A stretch of 64,000 bases of DNA from UBA168 sp011055275. Its GTDB lineage: Archaea; Thermoproteota; Thermoprotei_A; Marsarchaeales; UBA168. The notes under the pieces are model-generated. The model was not told where the DNA came from. It ran no database searches and worked only from the letters and a program-made list of their open reading frames with translations. This document shows positions 17,465-25,388 of this stretch, in pieces. A program made the position numbers and the translations under genes. Position 1 is the first letter of the stretch, and each line of letters starts with the position of its first letter. The DNA lies in the NCBI GenBank assembly GCA_046635845.1, contig JAQQXN010000001.1; one strand, 5' to 3'.

Positions 17465-18919
17465 ATGTCGATGCAAAAGGAAATTCGTAAACAATTTATA
17501 AACGGCGAGTTCGTGGAGGGCCAGGGAAAGGCGTTCGAGAACCTGAACCCTGCCACGGAGGAGGTAATATCGGTTTACTCCTCGGCCTCGGTCGAGCAGG
17601 TCAATGAGGCCGTGGACGCCGCCGAGGAGGCCCAGAAGAAATGGGCCAAGCTGCCGGCTATAGAGAGGGCATCTTACGTGAGGAAGGTCGCCGCCGAAGT
17701 GAGGAAGAGGAGGGAGGAGCTGGCGCGGACCATATCGAGGGAAGAGGGGAAGATACTGAAGGAGGCGTTGGGAGAGGTTGACGGCTCCGCGGAGTACGCG
17801 GACTACATGGCCGAGTGGGCCAGAAGGATCGAGGGGGAGATCGTGGAGAGCGACAGGCCCAACGAGAACATATTCCTCTACAGGGAGCCGGTGGGAGTTG
17901 TGGCTGGCATAATCCCCTGGAACTACCCGCTCTTCGTGTTTATGAGGAAGTTCGCTCCCGCGCTCGTGGCCGGCGACACCGTTGTGATAAAGCCCAGCAG
18001 CGAGACGCCTGACATAATCTACGAGATGGCCAAGATAATATCAGACGTGGGCGTGCCAAAGGGGGTGGCAAACGTCGTGTTTGGCCCCGGGGGAGTTGTG
18101 GGCAACGCGCTCGCGTCGAACAGGAAGGTAGGCTTCGTTTCCTTCACTGGAAGCGTGGAGACTGGACAGGAGATAATGAGGGTTGCCTCGGCAAACGTCA
18201 CGAAGGTGTCGCTGGAGCTGGGAGGGAAGGCTCCAGCCATAGTTATGGACGACGCGGACGTGGAAAAAACGCTGGGCTACGTGGTGGCCTCCAGGATATT
18301 GAACAGCGGCCAGGTGTGCAACGCGGCCGAGAGGCTTTACGTGCAGGAAGGAATAGCTGACAAGTTCGTGAAGGCGCTGGCCGACCGCTTCTCCTCGCTC
18401 AAGGTCGGAGATCCCTTCGCTCAGGGAACGGACATGGGTCCCCTGGTGAGCGCCTCGCAGAGGGAGAAGGTGGAGGGGATGGTGAAGAGGGCCGTAGAGG
18501 AGGGCGGAAAGGTGATCACCGGGGGAAAGAGGGCCGGGAGCGGAAAGGGATACTTCTACGAGCCGACGCTGATAACGGACGTGGATCAGGGATCGGAATT
18601 GATGAGGAAGGAGGTCTTCGGGCCGGTCCTTCCGGTTAAGACCTTCAAGACCCTGGACGAGGCCATAGATTACGCTAACGACTGCGACTACGGCCTAACG
18701 TCGTCCATTTACACGCAGAACCTAGACGTGGCCATGAGGGCTGCCAACGAGCTCAGGTTCGGAGAGACTTACGTGAACAGGGAGCACTGGGAGGCCATTC
18801 AGGGATTCCACGCTGGATGGAGGCGCTCCGGCATAGGAGGGGACGACGGAAAGCATGGGTTCGAGGAGTTCTTCAACACCCACATAGTTTACGTGCAGTA
18901 CGATACCCAGAAAAAGTGA
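17465..18919 (+). CDS. aldA: Lactaldehyde/glycolaldehyde/glyceraldehyde dehydrogenase (AldA type)
   Basis: 484 residues, full ALDH length. PWNYP, KPSSETP, FTGSVETG, the general base Glu251 in SLELGGKAP and the nucleophile Cys285 in NSGQVCNAAERLYV are intact. The end (YVNREHWEAIQGFHAGWRRSGIGG, DGKHGFEEF) matches the distinctive tail of E. coli AldA and the glyceraldehyde dehydrogenase of Thermoplasma. It oxidises small hydroxyaldehydes to acids with NAD(P). It is convergent with LutB/LutA-type genes, so lactaldehyde to lactate to pyruvate is a plausible route. Glyceraldehyde to glycerate, as in non-phosphorylating Entner-Doudoroff, is the alternative. Confidence 0.9.
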   Translation: MSMQKEIRKQFINGEFVEGQGKAFENLNPATEEVISVYSSASVEQVNEAVDAAEEAQKKWAKLPAIERASYVRKVAAEVRKRREELARTISREEGKILKEALGEVDGSAEYADYMAEWARRIEGEIVESDRPNENIFLYREPVGVVAGIIPWNYPLFVFMRKFAPALVAGDTVVIKPSSETPDIIYEMAKIISDVGVPKGVANVVFGPGGVVGNALASNRKVGFVSFTGSVETGQEIMRVASANVTKVSLELGGKAPAIVMDDADVEKTLGYVVASRILNSGQVCNAAERLYVQEGIADKFVKALADRFSSLKVGDPFAQGTDMGPLVSASQREKVEGMVKRAVEEGGKVITGGKRAGSGKGYFYEPTLITDVDQGSELMRKEVFGPVLPVKTFKTLDEAIDYANDCDYGLTSSIYTQNLDVAMRAANELRFGETYVNREHWEAIQGFHAGWRRSGIGGDDGKHGFEEFFNTHIVYVQYDTQKK

Positions 18920-18930
18920 GCGGGCCGCGT

Positions 18931-18953
18931 CCGTTTTTTTGTTTTTGTTTTTT
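18931..18953. terminator. Oligo-T terminator between aldA and lutB-like genes
   Basis: CCGTTTTTTTGTTTTTG and TTTTTT directly follow the aldA stop, a strong archaeal-type U-tract for the plus strand. Confidence 0.6.
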
Positions 18954-20139
18954 AGCCCAGCCTCTTCTCGCCCACGCTTTTCACGTACCTTATGATAGAG
19001 GGAAGGTCGATCTTCATGGGGCATACCTCCTTGCACCCTCCCGAGTGAGTGCAGAGGAAGGCTGGCCACGGATCTCCGTTGGTAAGGTAGTTCCAGACCA
19101 CTCCCGTCGGGCCGTTGTATGGAGATCCGGTCCCAACCCAGTCCCTTCCAAGCTCCCTGTAGACGGGGCACGCGAAGTAGCACCTCCCGCACTTTATGCA
19201 GAGCAGCGCCTCCTTGAGATTTTCGTCCTTTGAAGCGGCAATCCTCCCGTCATCTACGAACACGACGTGAAACTCCTTGGGTCCCGTTGCCGGAGATACC
19301 CTGTGCGATTCTATGTCCGCGGTGGAGCTTGGGCCCGTGGTCACGTTTACGTAGGTGGGAGGGTAAAGGCCGGCGTAAGCTGACTGGACGATTGCCTCAT
19401 CCATGGCATCCCTGAGCGTGGGCACCACCTTCTCGACCCCGGTGACCACCACGTGGGTCCTGGGCATAACTGTGTCCATTCTTATGTTTCCCTCGTTCTC
19501 CACAAGCACCACCGAGCCCGTGTCCGCGGACACCGCGTTTGCCCCGGTTATCCCCACGTCCGCGGCTAGGTACTTCTCGAATAGGAAGCCCCTCACGGCC
19601 GCCACTATCTGCTCGATGGAGGAATCCTCGTTGACGCTTTTGTCGATGCCGTGAACGAGCTTCCCGGCTTCCTCTCTCGTAAGATCCACGGAGGGCAGGA
19701 CCAGGTGCACCGGCCATCCCTTCCTCAGCTGGACCAGAAACTCCCCAAGGTCGGTTTCCCATGCCTCGAAGCCCTCCTTGATTAGGTGATCCCTGAGCCC
19801 TATCTCGTAGGCCACGTTTGACTTCGCCAAAACCACGGTCTTCTTCTTTTCGCTTCCGCGCTTCCCCTCCTCCCTAGTTGGCGCCTCCCTGACTATGTCG
19901 GTGACGATCTTTTTGGCATCGTCCTTTGTCTTTGCCATGTAGGCGTGCCCTCCACTCCTCTCGACGCCCTTCACGGCCTTGTCGACGTAGGCCTGCAGGT
20001 CATCTATCACCCTCAGCTTCGTCTCCCTCAGCCTTTCAGCCAGCTCAACGACGTAGGGGTACTCGTTGAGGATCTTCTCCACGGCCAGCTCGTTTGAAGT
20101 AACGACCTTGGCTATGGCCGACTTCCAGTTCTCGCTCAT
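18952..20139 (-). CDS. lutB: LutB-like lactate oxidation iron-sulfur protein (LUD domain)
   Basis: 395 residues. N-terminal LUD domain (ADVGITGANAVSADTGSVVL, EGNIRMDTVMPRTHVVV), then two 4Fe-4S motifs, CIKCGRCYFACPVY and CTHSGGCKEVCPM. It belongs to the LutB family that helps oxidise L-lactate to pyruvate. GGTGAT lies 5 bases before ATG 20139, a clear internal SD. The start lies 95 bases inside the upstream lutA-like gene, so translation may be coupled. No LutC-like third protein is seen nearby. Confidence 0.85.
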   Translation of the reverse strand: MSENWKSAIAKVVTSNELAVEKILNEYPYVVELAERLRETKLRVIDDLQAYVDKAVKGVERSGGHAYMAKTKDDAKKIVTDIVREAPTREEGKRGSEKKKTVVLAKSNVAYEIGLRDHLIKEGFEAWETDLGEFLVQLRKGWPVHLVLPSVDLTREEAGKLVHGIDKSVNEDSSIEQIVAAVRGFLFEKYLAADVGITGANAVSADTGSVVLVENEGNIRMDTVMPRTHVVVTGVEKVVPTLRDAMDEAIVQSAYAGLYPPTYVNVTTGPSSTADIESHRVSPATGPKEFHVVFVDDGRIAASKDENLKEALLCIKCGRCYFACPVYRELGRDWVGTGSPYNGPTGVVWNYLTNGDPWPAFLCTHSGGCKEVCPMKIDLPSIIRYVKSVGEKRLG

Positions 20140-21040
20140 GCCTTATCACCTCGAGAAGGTCCCTCACATCGGCGTAAGGTGAGAGCTGAGATAGGCATAT
20201 GGGGCACATGACCAGCACGCGGGGGTTCACGCTTTTGAGCTGATCTGCCCTTTGCTTGGCCATGTCCTCGCTCAGCTCGTAGTCAAGGGAGCCAAGCGGG
20301 CCTCCGCAGCAGGTCCCGGTGGCCTTTCCCGTGATCAGCTCGTTCTCGGAAAGGGATATGCCGGCCTCCCTTATGAAGTCCCTCAGGTATGAGTAGCGGT
20401 CCAGAAGGCGCGAGAAAACGCAGGAGTCATGAAGAACGAAGCTTCCTTCTCCCTTGGCCTCCTTTATCACGTCGAGGTAATGCTCGAAGGAGACGTCAAA
20501 GCCGGCCTCGCGCTTCAGGTAAGTGAGCGTGAAGAGGGTGTGAGGGTCGAGGACTATGAGCCTCTTGACCCCCTTATCGTGGAAGAAGGAGAGAAGCCTC
20601 TTCCCGTACTCCTTTAGCTCGTCGAGGAACCCCATCTCGAGCAGGAGCGCGCCGCTGTACGGCTCCTCCTCGTAGAGGTAGCCCACTTCCACCCCGCTTG
20701 CCCTTATCAGGGAGTAGGCGTTGGAAAGCACGGATGAGGCCCTTTTCATTTCATCATCGCTTGGCTTGATGACCCGCGCCCCAAGGCCCTGAACGATAGA
20801 GGAGGAGGCCAGCGAGCCGAACTTGGGTAACAGCCTCCCGTAGGACTTGAACACCGAGGCCATCTGATACATGTAGGAAGTGTAGATCAGCGTACTCCCT
20901 CCCCTTGGGACCTTAAGAGGAGAGGCCCATGAAGACGCCAGCTTCCTATCCATGGGGAAGGGAACGTAGTCCCTCATCAGGTTTCTCGTGACTACGGAGC
21001 GAATAAGCTTAAGTCTGCTTCTGATCTGGTCCTCGTCCAT
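20045..21040 (-). CDS. lutA: LutA-like cysteine-rich (CCG domain) oxidoreductase subunit
   Basis: 331 residues. The C-terminal CCG-type domain shows HDSCVFSR, GTCCGGPLG and MCPIC, the metal/heterodisulfide-reductase-like cysteine set of LutA/GlpC proteins. The N-terminal half is less conserved. ACGTATAAGC centred about -23 supports leaderless ATG 21040. The last ~30 residues (HERELEVGHSQG to PLRR) lie within the lutB-like coding region, past the usual end of the family. Confidence 0.8.
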   Translation of the reverse strand: MDEDQIRSRLKLIRSVVTRNLMRDYVPFPMDRKLASSWASPLKVPRGGSTLIYTSYMYQMASVFKSYGRLLPKFGSLASSSIVQGLGARVIKPSDDEMKRASSVLSNAYSLIRASGVEVGYLYEEEPYSGALLLEMGFLDELKEYGKRLLSFFHDKGVKRLIVLDPHTLFTLTYLKREAGFDVSFEHYLDVIKEAKGEGSFVLHDSCVFSRLLDRYSYLRDFIREAGISLSENELITGKATGTCCGGPLGSLDYELSEDMAKQRADQLKSVNPRVLVMCPICLSQLSPYADVRDLLEVIRHERELEVGHSQGRYFKRAGRGEDPQRVPLRR

Positions 21041-21555
21041 AATTTAGAGGCGCTTCAGCTTATACGTCTGAGGAAAGCTCGAAGTAAAGCCCTTGAGAGA
21101 ATATCGCGGGATATCCTGGCAAGCGAGGGCAAGCGGTCCGGGACGGGCCTCTTCCTCTTAGCGTGTTTATGACAATACGACACCTAGAAAGTGACCTATC
21201 GAGAGAAGCGCCTGGGAGAAGCGCCTGGGAGGAGCCCTGGGCGCAAGAACTTTAGCACGATGGGGCGGAAGTCCCCGTCCGCAAGGGCGGGGAAGGGCCC
21301 GCCTCTGTCTTCTACATGCTGGAGTACCTCGCACGCATTCCGCGTGCGAGGGCAAGCGTGCCCGTGAACCGGGAAGCCCACCCGCGAGGGTGGGATCGTT
21401 CGCTTGAGCGCAAGGCAGGTCTGAAGCGACGACCAGAAGCGCTGTCCATCTGTAAGAAGGTTGAGGCATAAAAGGAAAGCTTCCCGTCACTTTCACCTTA
21501 TGGCCTTAAGAGTGTAAAACTAGTTTTAAATAGCACGCCGTGAAATTAATTGGGC
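21041..21555. other. Intergenic region with structured element and nuclease-like gene promoter
   Basis: About 515 bases with no complete gene. It contains three stable hairpins (listed separately) and TTTTAAATAG at 21524-21533, the TATA box of the coiled-coil gene, about 27 bases before its ATG. Confidence 0.5.
21265..21400 (+). ncRNA. Candidate structured RNA; possible right end/omegaRNA relic of an IS200/IS605 element
   Basis: Three hairpins in a row. First, CCCCGTCC-GCAA-GGGCGGGG (21273-21292, one wobble pair). Second, CTCGCACGC-ATTCC-GCGTGCGAG (21328-21350, 9 perfect pairs). Third, CCCACCC-GCGA-GGGTGGG (21377-21394, 7 perfect pairs). Two have GNRA tetraloops. The 3' part (GAACCGGGAAGCCCACCC...) resembles, from memory, the 3' end of archaeal tnpB genes, where the guide RNA scaffold lies. 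The plus-strand frame through it is open (SVPVNREAHPRGWDR). No TnpB gene is present. A stand-alone ncRNA is the alternative. Confidence 0.45.
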
Positions 21556-22515
21556 ATGTCTTTCAAGAAAGAATTCCTAGATCTCTTAGATAAAGACGAG
21601 GAGTTTCGCTACGCGATCGCGGGATACTTGGGGCTAGGGGATTTGATAAAGAGGCTGGACAAGCAGCAGGAGACCATGGAGAAGACATTGGCCAGCATGG
21701 AGAAGCTTTGGGAAAGCAATAACAAGCTCTGGGAAGAGGTTAAGGCTCTCCGCGAGGGTCAGGAGAAGCTGTGGCAGGAGAACCAGAAGATTTGGGAGGA
21801 GCTGAAATCTCTCCGCGAGGACATGCAGAAGGGCTTCGCGGCCCATGAGGAGGAGATACGCAAGCTCCGCGAGGACATGAACGCGGGCTTCGCAAGGCAC
21901 GAGCAGGAGATCCAGCAGCTTCGCGAGGACATGCAGAAGGGCTTCGCGGCCCATGAAGAGGAGATACGCAAGCTCCGCGAGGGCCAGAAGAAGCTTTGGG
22001 AAAGCAATAACAAGCTCTGGGAAGAGGTTAAGGCTCTCCGCGAGGGTCAGGAAGCGTTAAAGAGCACGACAGACTTGCTTTCAAGAAGAATGAATCGGTT
22101 GGAAGTTGAGGTGGATTCCTTTGGCAACGCGGTGGGGAGAACTCTCGAGGATTATACCGCTTCGTTTGTGAAGATAATACTTGAAGAGAGAGGATACGAC
22201 GGAAAAAGCCTGAATGTGGGCAAGAAGCTGCTTGAAGCAGACGGAAGGCAGATCGAGATTGACGTGTTTTGCGAAAAGCCGTTGGTGGTGGGAGAGGTGA
22301 CCACTTACCTTAGCAACGAGAGTGAAGCCCAGGCCGAGTTCGAGAAGCTCATTGATCACGTAGCCGTTGCTGAGAAGCTCTTCAACAAGAAAGCGCTCCT
22401 CAAATTATTGTCAGTCGGAAATGCCCCTAGTGAGGCCGTGGGGTACCTCAAGGCGAGGTGCAAGGAAGCGGGAATTACTTTCGTTTACGGAAAGGAGCTG
22501 GTTGAGCGAATCTAG
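21556..22515 (+). CDS. Coiled-coil protein with C-terminal nuclease-like domain, paralogue of the 13522 gene
   Basis: 319 residues. The N-terminus (LDKDEEFRYAIAGYLGLGDLIKRL) parallels the 13522 protein. Three 18-residue repeats (residues 86-139) are flanked on both sides by LWESNNKLWEEVKALREGQ. The C-terminal domain differs from that of the 13522 gene: IEIDVF...LVVGEVTTYLSNE suggests a PD-(D/E)XK fold in which the ExK lysine is replaced. It is leaderless from ATG 21556, with TTTTAAATAG at -27. Function unknown; DUF3782-type archaeal families are the nearest I know. Confidence 0.8.
   Translation: MSFKKEFLDLLDKDEEFRYAIAGYLGLGDLIKRLDKQQETMEKTLASMEKLWESNNKLWEEVKALREGQEKLWQENQKIWEELKSLREDMQKGFAAHEEEIRKLREDMNAGFARHEQEIQQLREDMQKGFAAHEEEIRKLREGQKKLWESNNKLWEEVKALREGQEALKSTTDLLSRRMNRLEVEVDSFGNAVGRTLEDYTASFVKIILEERGYDGKSLNVGKKLLEADGRQIEIDVFCEKPLVVGEVTTYLSNESEAQAEFEKLIDHVAVAEKLFNKKALLKLLSVGNAPSEAVGYLKARCKEAGITFVYGKELVERI
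21811..21972 (+). repeat. Three in-frame 54-bp tandem repeats
   Basis: Three 54-base units match units of the array at 13810-14079, with about 100 consecutive identical bases. They are bordered by a duplicated segment encoding LWESNNKLWEEVKALREGQ at 21707-21763 and 21995-22051. Confidence 0.88.
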
Positions 22516-22589
22516 CCCTCGGTTAGTTTCGCTTTTCTCTTAGGCACCTGGATGGTAGGTTTAAATTGGGCCAAATGTTTTCCTAGCGC

Positions 22590-24035
22590 TTGCAGATCTC
22601 CCCCATTTACCTGGCCCTGCTCGAGATATCGGTGTTGCTATTTGCAGCGGAGGGCTCAAGGGGACTAGTGCGCGCCGTTGGAATACCCGCGGTTGTCGGA
22701 GAGCTTTTGGTTGGGATGGCAATCGGCCCTTACGCCCTGGGGCCCTTGATCAACTCCGTGCTGGGAGTTCCGCTAATATCGATCAACGATTACGTGGAGC
22801 TCTTCGCCCAGTTCTCGGTGATACTTATGATATTCTCATCGGGCCTTGGCGAGGGGCTAAGGGGGCTCGAGAGGGCAGGCATATGGGGTTTCCTTGGGGC
22901 GGTTTTCGGTGCGCTCCTCCCCTTCCTAGGCGTTACGGCTGCTCTCTGGCACGGCCTCGGCTCTTCGGCATCGCTCGTAATGGGGGCGGCATCGGCCGCG
23001 ACCAGCCTCGCCGTTGCCTCTTACGTGGCGGACGAGGTGGGGTTCTCTGGCCCTCCGAGGGACTTCCTGCTCACGGCTGGAGCTATCGACGACGTGGTTT
23101 CCCTGATAATCCTCTCGGCGGCCTTGGCGATATCCAGCGGGACGGGAAGTCCCTCTTCCTTCATCTGCACGGTCGCTTACTACGTCCTCGCGTGGGCCAT
23201 AATAACGGCCGACTCGATAATAATACTGCCAAGGGCGGCCAACAGGCTTGGAGAGAGGTACGCCCGCCCCTTCGCCCTCCTCTCCCTGTTCTCCCTCGTG
23301 GTCATAATGGTGGCGCTTGGCTTCTCTCCCATAATAGCGGCTTACGTGGCAGGTCTCTCCCTTTCCACCAGCAGGCTGTCGGAGACGTTCAGGGAAATGG
23401 CCGTTGGCCTCTCCTCCCTTTTCGGCCCCCTTTTCTTCGTGATCGCGGGAGCTGAGACGGACCTGGGAGTAGGTACGCTCCAGGCCCTATTTTTGGCGCT
23501 TCTGGTCTCCGCTCTGGCCATAGCGCTGAAGTTCGCGGGCGCACTTCCCTTCGCATACGCCGAGACGAAAGACAAGAATGGGTCGGTCGCCGCGTCCTTG
23601 GGCATGATCCCGAGGGGAGAGATGGGGCTTGCCATAGCCTCCTCCTCGCTGGCCATACTTACGACCTCGGAGTACGCGGCAATTGTCCTGATGGTGATGA
23701 TAACCACGATCGTTGGAGCGATTTCCTTCTCATCTTTCGCTAAAAAGGTGAAGTGCCCATCTGGCGAACGAGATGACCTTTACCCTCCTTCCCTCGTAAA
23801 TCTCTTCGCCGTCGCGGTCGTAAGTTATGAGAAGAGGCTCTGCTCCGGTTTGGCCGGCCACCTCAACGAGGGGCTCGAGCTCCCTTTTCCTGTTGCTTTC
23901 AGAAAGTTCGTAGGTCACCTGTATTGCCTGGACCGGCTGCCCCCTTCTCGACAACGCGAAGTCAACCTCTTCCCCGTCCGACCAGTAGTTAACCGAGAGC
24001 GTTGGGTCGTTTGCGACCATCCTTTGGAGCTCTAA
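22590..24035 (+). CDS. CPA2-type Na+(K+)/H+ antiporter
   Basis: 481 residues with about 12-13 membrane segments up to ~residue 385. GIPAVVGELLVGMAIGPYALG, the LTAGAIDDVVSLI motif with the conserved ion-binding Asp pair, and MIPRGEMGLAIAS are typical of KefB/NapA-like exchangers. There is no RCK/TrkA domain. The start is TTG 22590, 27 bases from the centre of GTTTAAAT, which suggests leaderless TTG initiation. The homologous protein ends near SSFAKKVK; the last ~95 residues are read from antisense sequence of the convergent ATPase gene, so the native stop was probably lost. Confidence 0.87.
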   Translation: MQISPIYLALLEISVLLFAAEGSRGLVRAVGIPAVVGELLVGMAIGPYALGPLINSVLGVPLISINDYVELFAQFSVILMIFSSGLGEGLRGLERAGIWGFLGAVFGALLPFLGVTAALWHGLGSSASLVMGAASAATSLAVASYVADEVGFSGPPRDFLLTAGAIDDVVSLIILSAALAISSGTGSPSSFICTVAYYVLAWAIITADSIIILPRAANRLGERYARPFALLSLFSLVVIMVALGFSPIIAAYVAGLSLSTSRLSETFREMAVGLSSLFGPLFFVIAGAETDLGVGTLQALFLALLVSALAIALKFAGALPFAYAETKDKNGSVAASLGMIPRGEMGLAIASSSLAILTTSEYAAIVLMVMITTIVGAISFSSFAKKVKCPSGERDDLYPPSLVNLFAVAVVSYEKRLCSGLAGHLNEGLELPFPVAFRKFVGHLYCLDRLPPSRQREVNLFPVRPVVNRERWVVCDHPLEL

Positions 24036-25037
24036 AAACACAGCGTTTTCCAGAAGCCTTCCCCAGTCCTGCGCCCCGAAGAGGGACGCGAAGCCGCTGT
24101 CAACGAGGTAGGCCTTCCTCCTCGCCTGATTCGAGCGCTTGAAACCCTTTGAGTACTTGAAGAGCTCGAAGAGGAAGAAGACGGATTTCGCGTGGTCAAG
24201 GTAAGCGTCAACGGTCTTCTTGCTCACCCTTATCCCGTTGCTTTTCAAGTAGCTGTAGGCCTTGCTTGAGCTGAACTGATTTCCGTAGGAGGAGACGGCG
24301 TAGCGGAGGAGCGTGGCGAGCGTGTTCGTGTCCCTTACTGAGTACCTCTCGACTATGTCCCTGAAGACTATGGAGTCGTAGTAGGAGGAGAGAAGCCTCA
24401 GCTTGGTTGGCTCCTCCCGAGTTAAGACGACCTCAGGGAATCCGCCGTAGGTTAGGTAGGCGCTCACAAAGCCCATTACTTCTCCCCACCTCGAGTAGAG
24501 GGAAACCGGATCGGCGTTGAAGCGGATGGCGCTCAAGAACTCCTTGAAGGAGAACGGGAAGATCAGGTAGGTTATCTGCCGTCCGGCAAGCGCCGTGGCT
24601 ATCTCGCGGCTCAGGAGCTTTGAAGACGATCCCGTGACGAATATCCTAAAGCCTTCGTCGTGAAGCCTCCTCACCCACATCTCCCATCCCTCCGCGTTCT
24701 GAACCTCGTCGAGGAAGAGGTAAGGCCTATCGTCCTGCTTGCTGCCGGAGAGCTCGTGATAGACGTCGATGACCTCCTGCAGCTGATCGGTTCCTATCCC
24801 CCTCAGCCTTTCGTCCTCGAAGTTCACGTAGAGGAGGCGCGAGCGCGGCACGCCCTGCTGCACCAGCGCTTTCATGATTGAGAACATCTCGTAGGTCTTG
24901 CCGGCCCTCCTGACTCCCGCTAGGGCGACTATGGAAGGCGAGTTGAGGTCCACCTTCACGTCGCGAGGGATGACGTCGGGGAGGGACGCGCTCAGCGACT
25001 CGGCAACGACCCTTTTGAGCGTTTCCCTGTCTATCAT
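23730..25037 (-). CDS. AAA ATPase with DUF4143-type C-terminal domain
   Basis: 435 residues from ATG 25037. Walker A is ALAGVRRAGKTYE, Walker B is YLFLDEVQN, followed by the sensor FVTGSSSKLLS, the LAGRQITYLIFPFSFKEFL motif and a C-terminal domain with ENAVFLEL...NYWSDGEEVDFAL (PD-(D/E)XK-like, DUF4143). The family is widespread in archaea with unclear role, often suspected in toxin-like or mobile-element functions. The promoter carries two matched operators, so it is probably autoregulated. It is convergent with the antiporter, overlapping about 306 bases. Confidence 0.88.
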   Translation of the reverse strand: MIDRETLKRVVAESLSASLPDVIPRDVKVDLNSPSIVALAGVRRAGKTYEMFSIMKALVQQGVPRSRLLYVNFEDERLRGIGTDQLQEVIDVYHELSGSKQDDRPYLFLDEVQNAEGWEMWVRRLHDEGFRIFVTGSSSKLLSREIATALAGRQITYLIFPFSFKEFLSAIRFNADPVSLYSRWGEVMGFVSAYLTYGGFPEVVLTREEPTKLRLLSSYYDSIVFRDIVERYSVRDTNTLATLLRYAVSSYGNQFSSSKAYSYLKSNGIRVSKKTVDAYLDHAKSVFFLFELFKYSKGFKRSNQARRKAYLVDSGFASLFGAQDWGRLLENAVFLELQRMVANDPTLSVNYWSDGEEVDFALSRRGQPVQAIQVTYELSESNRKRELEPLVEVAGQTGAEPLLITYDRDGEEIYEGRRVKVISFARWALHLFSER

Positions 25038-25090
25038 ATGTTTCCTATAGGAAACATAATTTAGGCTTTTTTGTTTCTCGCAGGAAACAT
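25038..25090 (-). promoter_or_regulatory. Tandem operator TGTTTC-N6-GAAACA around the ATPase TATA box
   Basis: Site 1 (25039-25056) is a perfect palindrome, extended to 20 bp at 25038-25057, ending one base before the ATG. Site 2 (25072-25089) has the same arms, TGTTTC-TCGCAG-GAAACA. Their centres are 33 bp apart, about three helical turns. The minus-strand TATA (CTAAATTA, near 25061) lies between them. Confidence 0.75.
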
Positions 25091-25388
25091 TTTTTAACGC
25101 CGCCAACCCTCGTCCCATCGATCTCGCTGGTGCCGTACTTTTCCTTTGGGTGGAGAAGGGGGTGTTGTCTTGGCGCTCTGTCTTGACCCGCTGATTAGGA
25201 GGGCTTCCCTGCGCGGCATCCAGAGGCCCAATTTTTCTGGTTTTCTTGGATAGTACTCCACGAATAATAGCAGAAAAGTTGCAATGAGGCTTTCGGGCCG
25301 CTCCCAAGGCCCGAGGTGCGCGCTTAGCGTTAAGGGCTTTCGCGCGGATGGCCAAAAGAAGGCTTAAATTTCCATCTGAAGTAGGCGC
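25091..25388. other. Intergenic region with phosphoesterase promoter
   Basis: The minus frame stays open here, but it is upstream of the ATPase promoter and looks non-coding. GCTTAAATTT at 25361-25370 is the TATA box of the next gene, about 24 bases before its GTG. Confidence 0.4.

Noticed and set aside
23730..25355. 541-residue version of the ATPase starting at 25355
   Set aside because: The extra 106 residues cross the TATA box and both operators; ATG 25037 fits the promoter and the family start.
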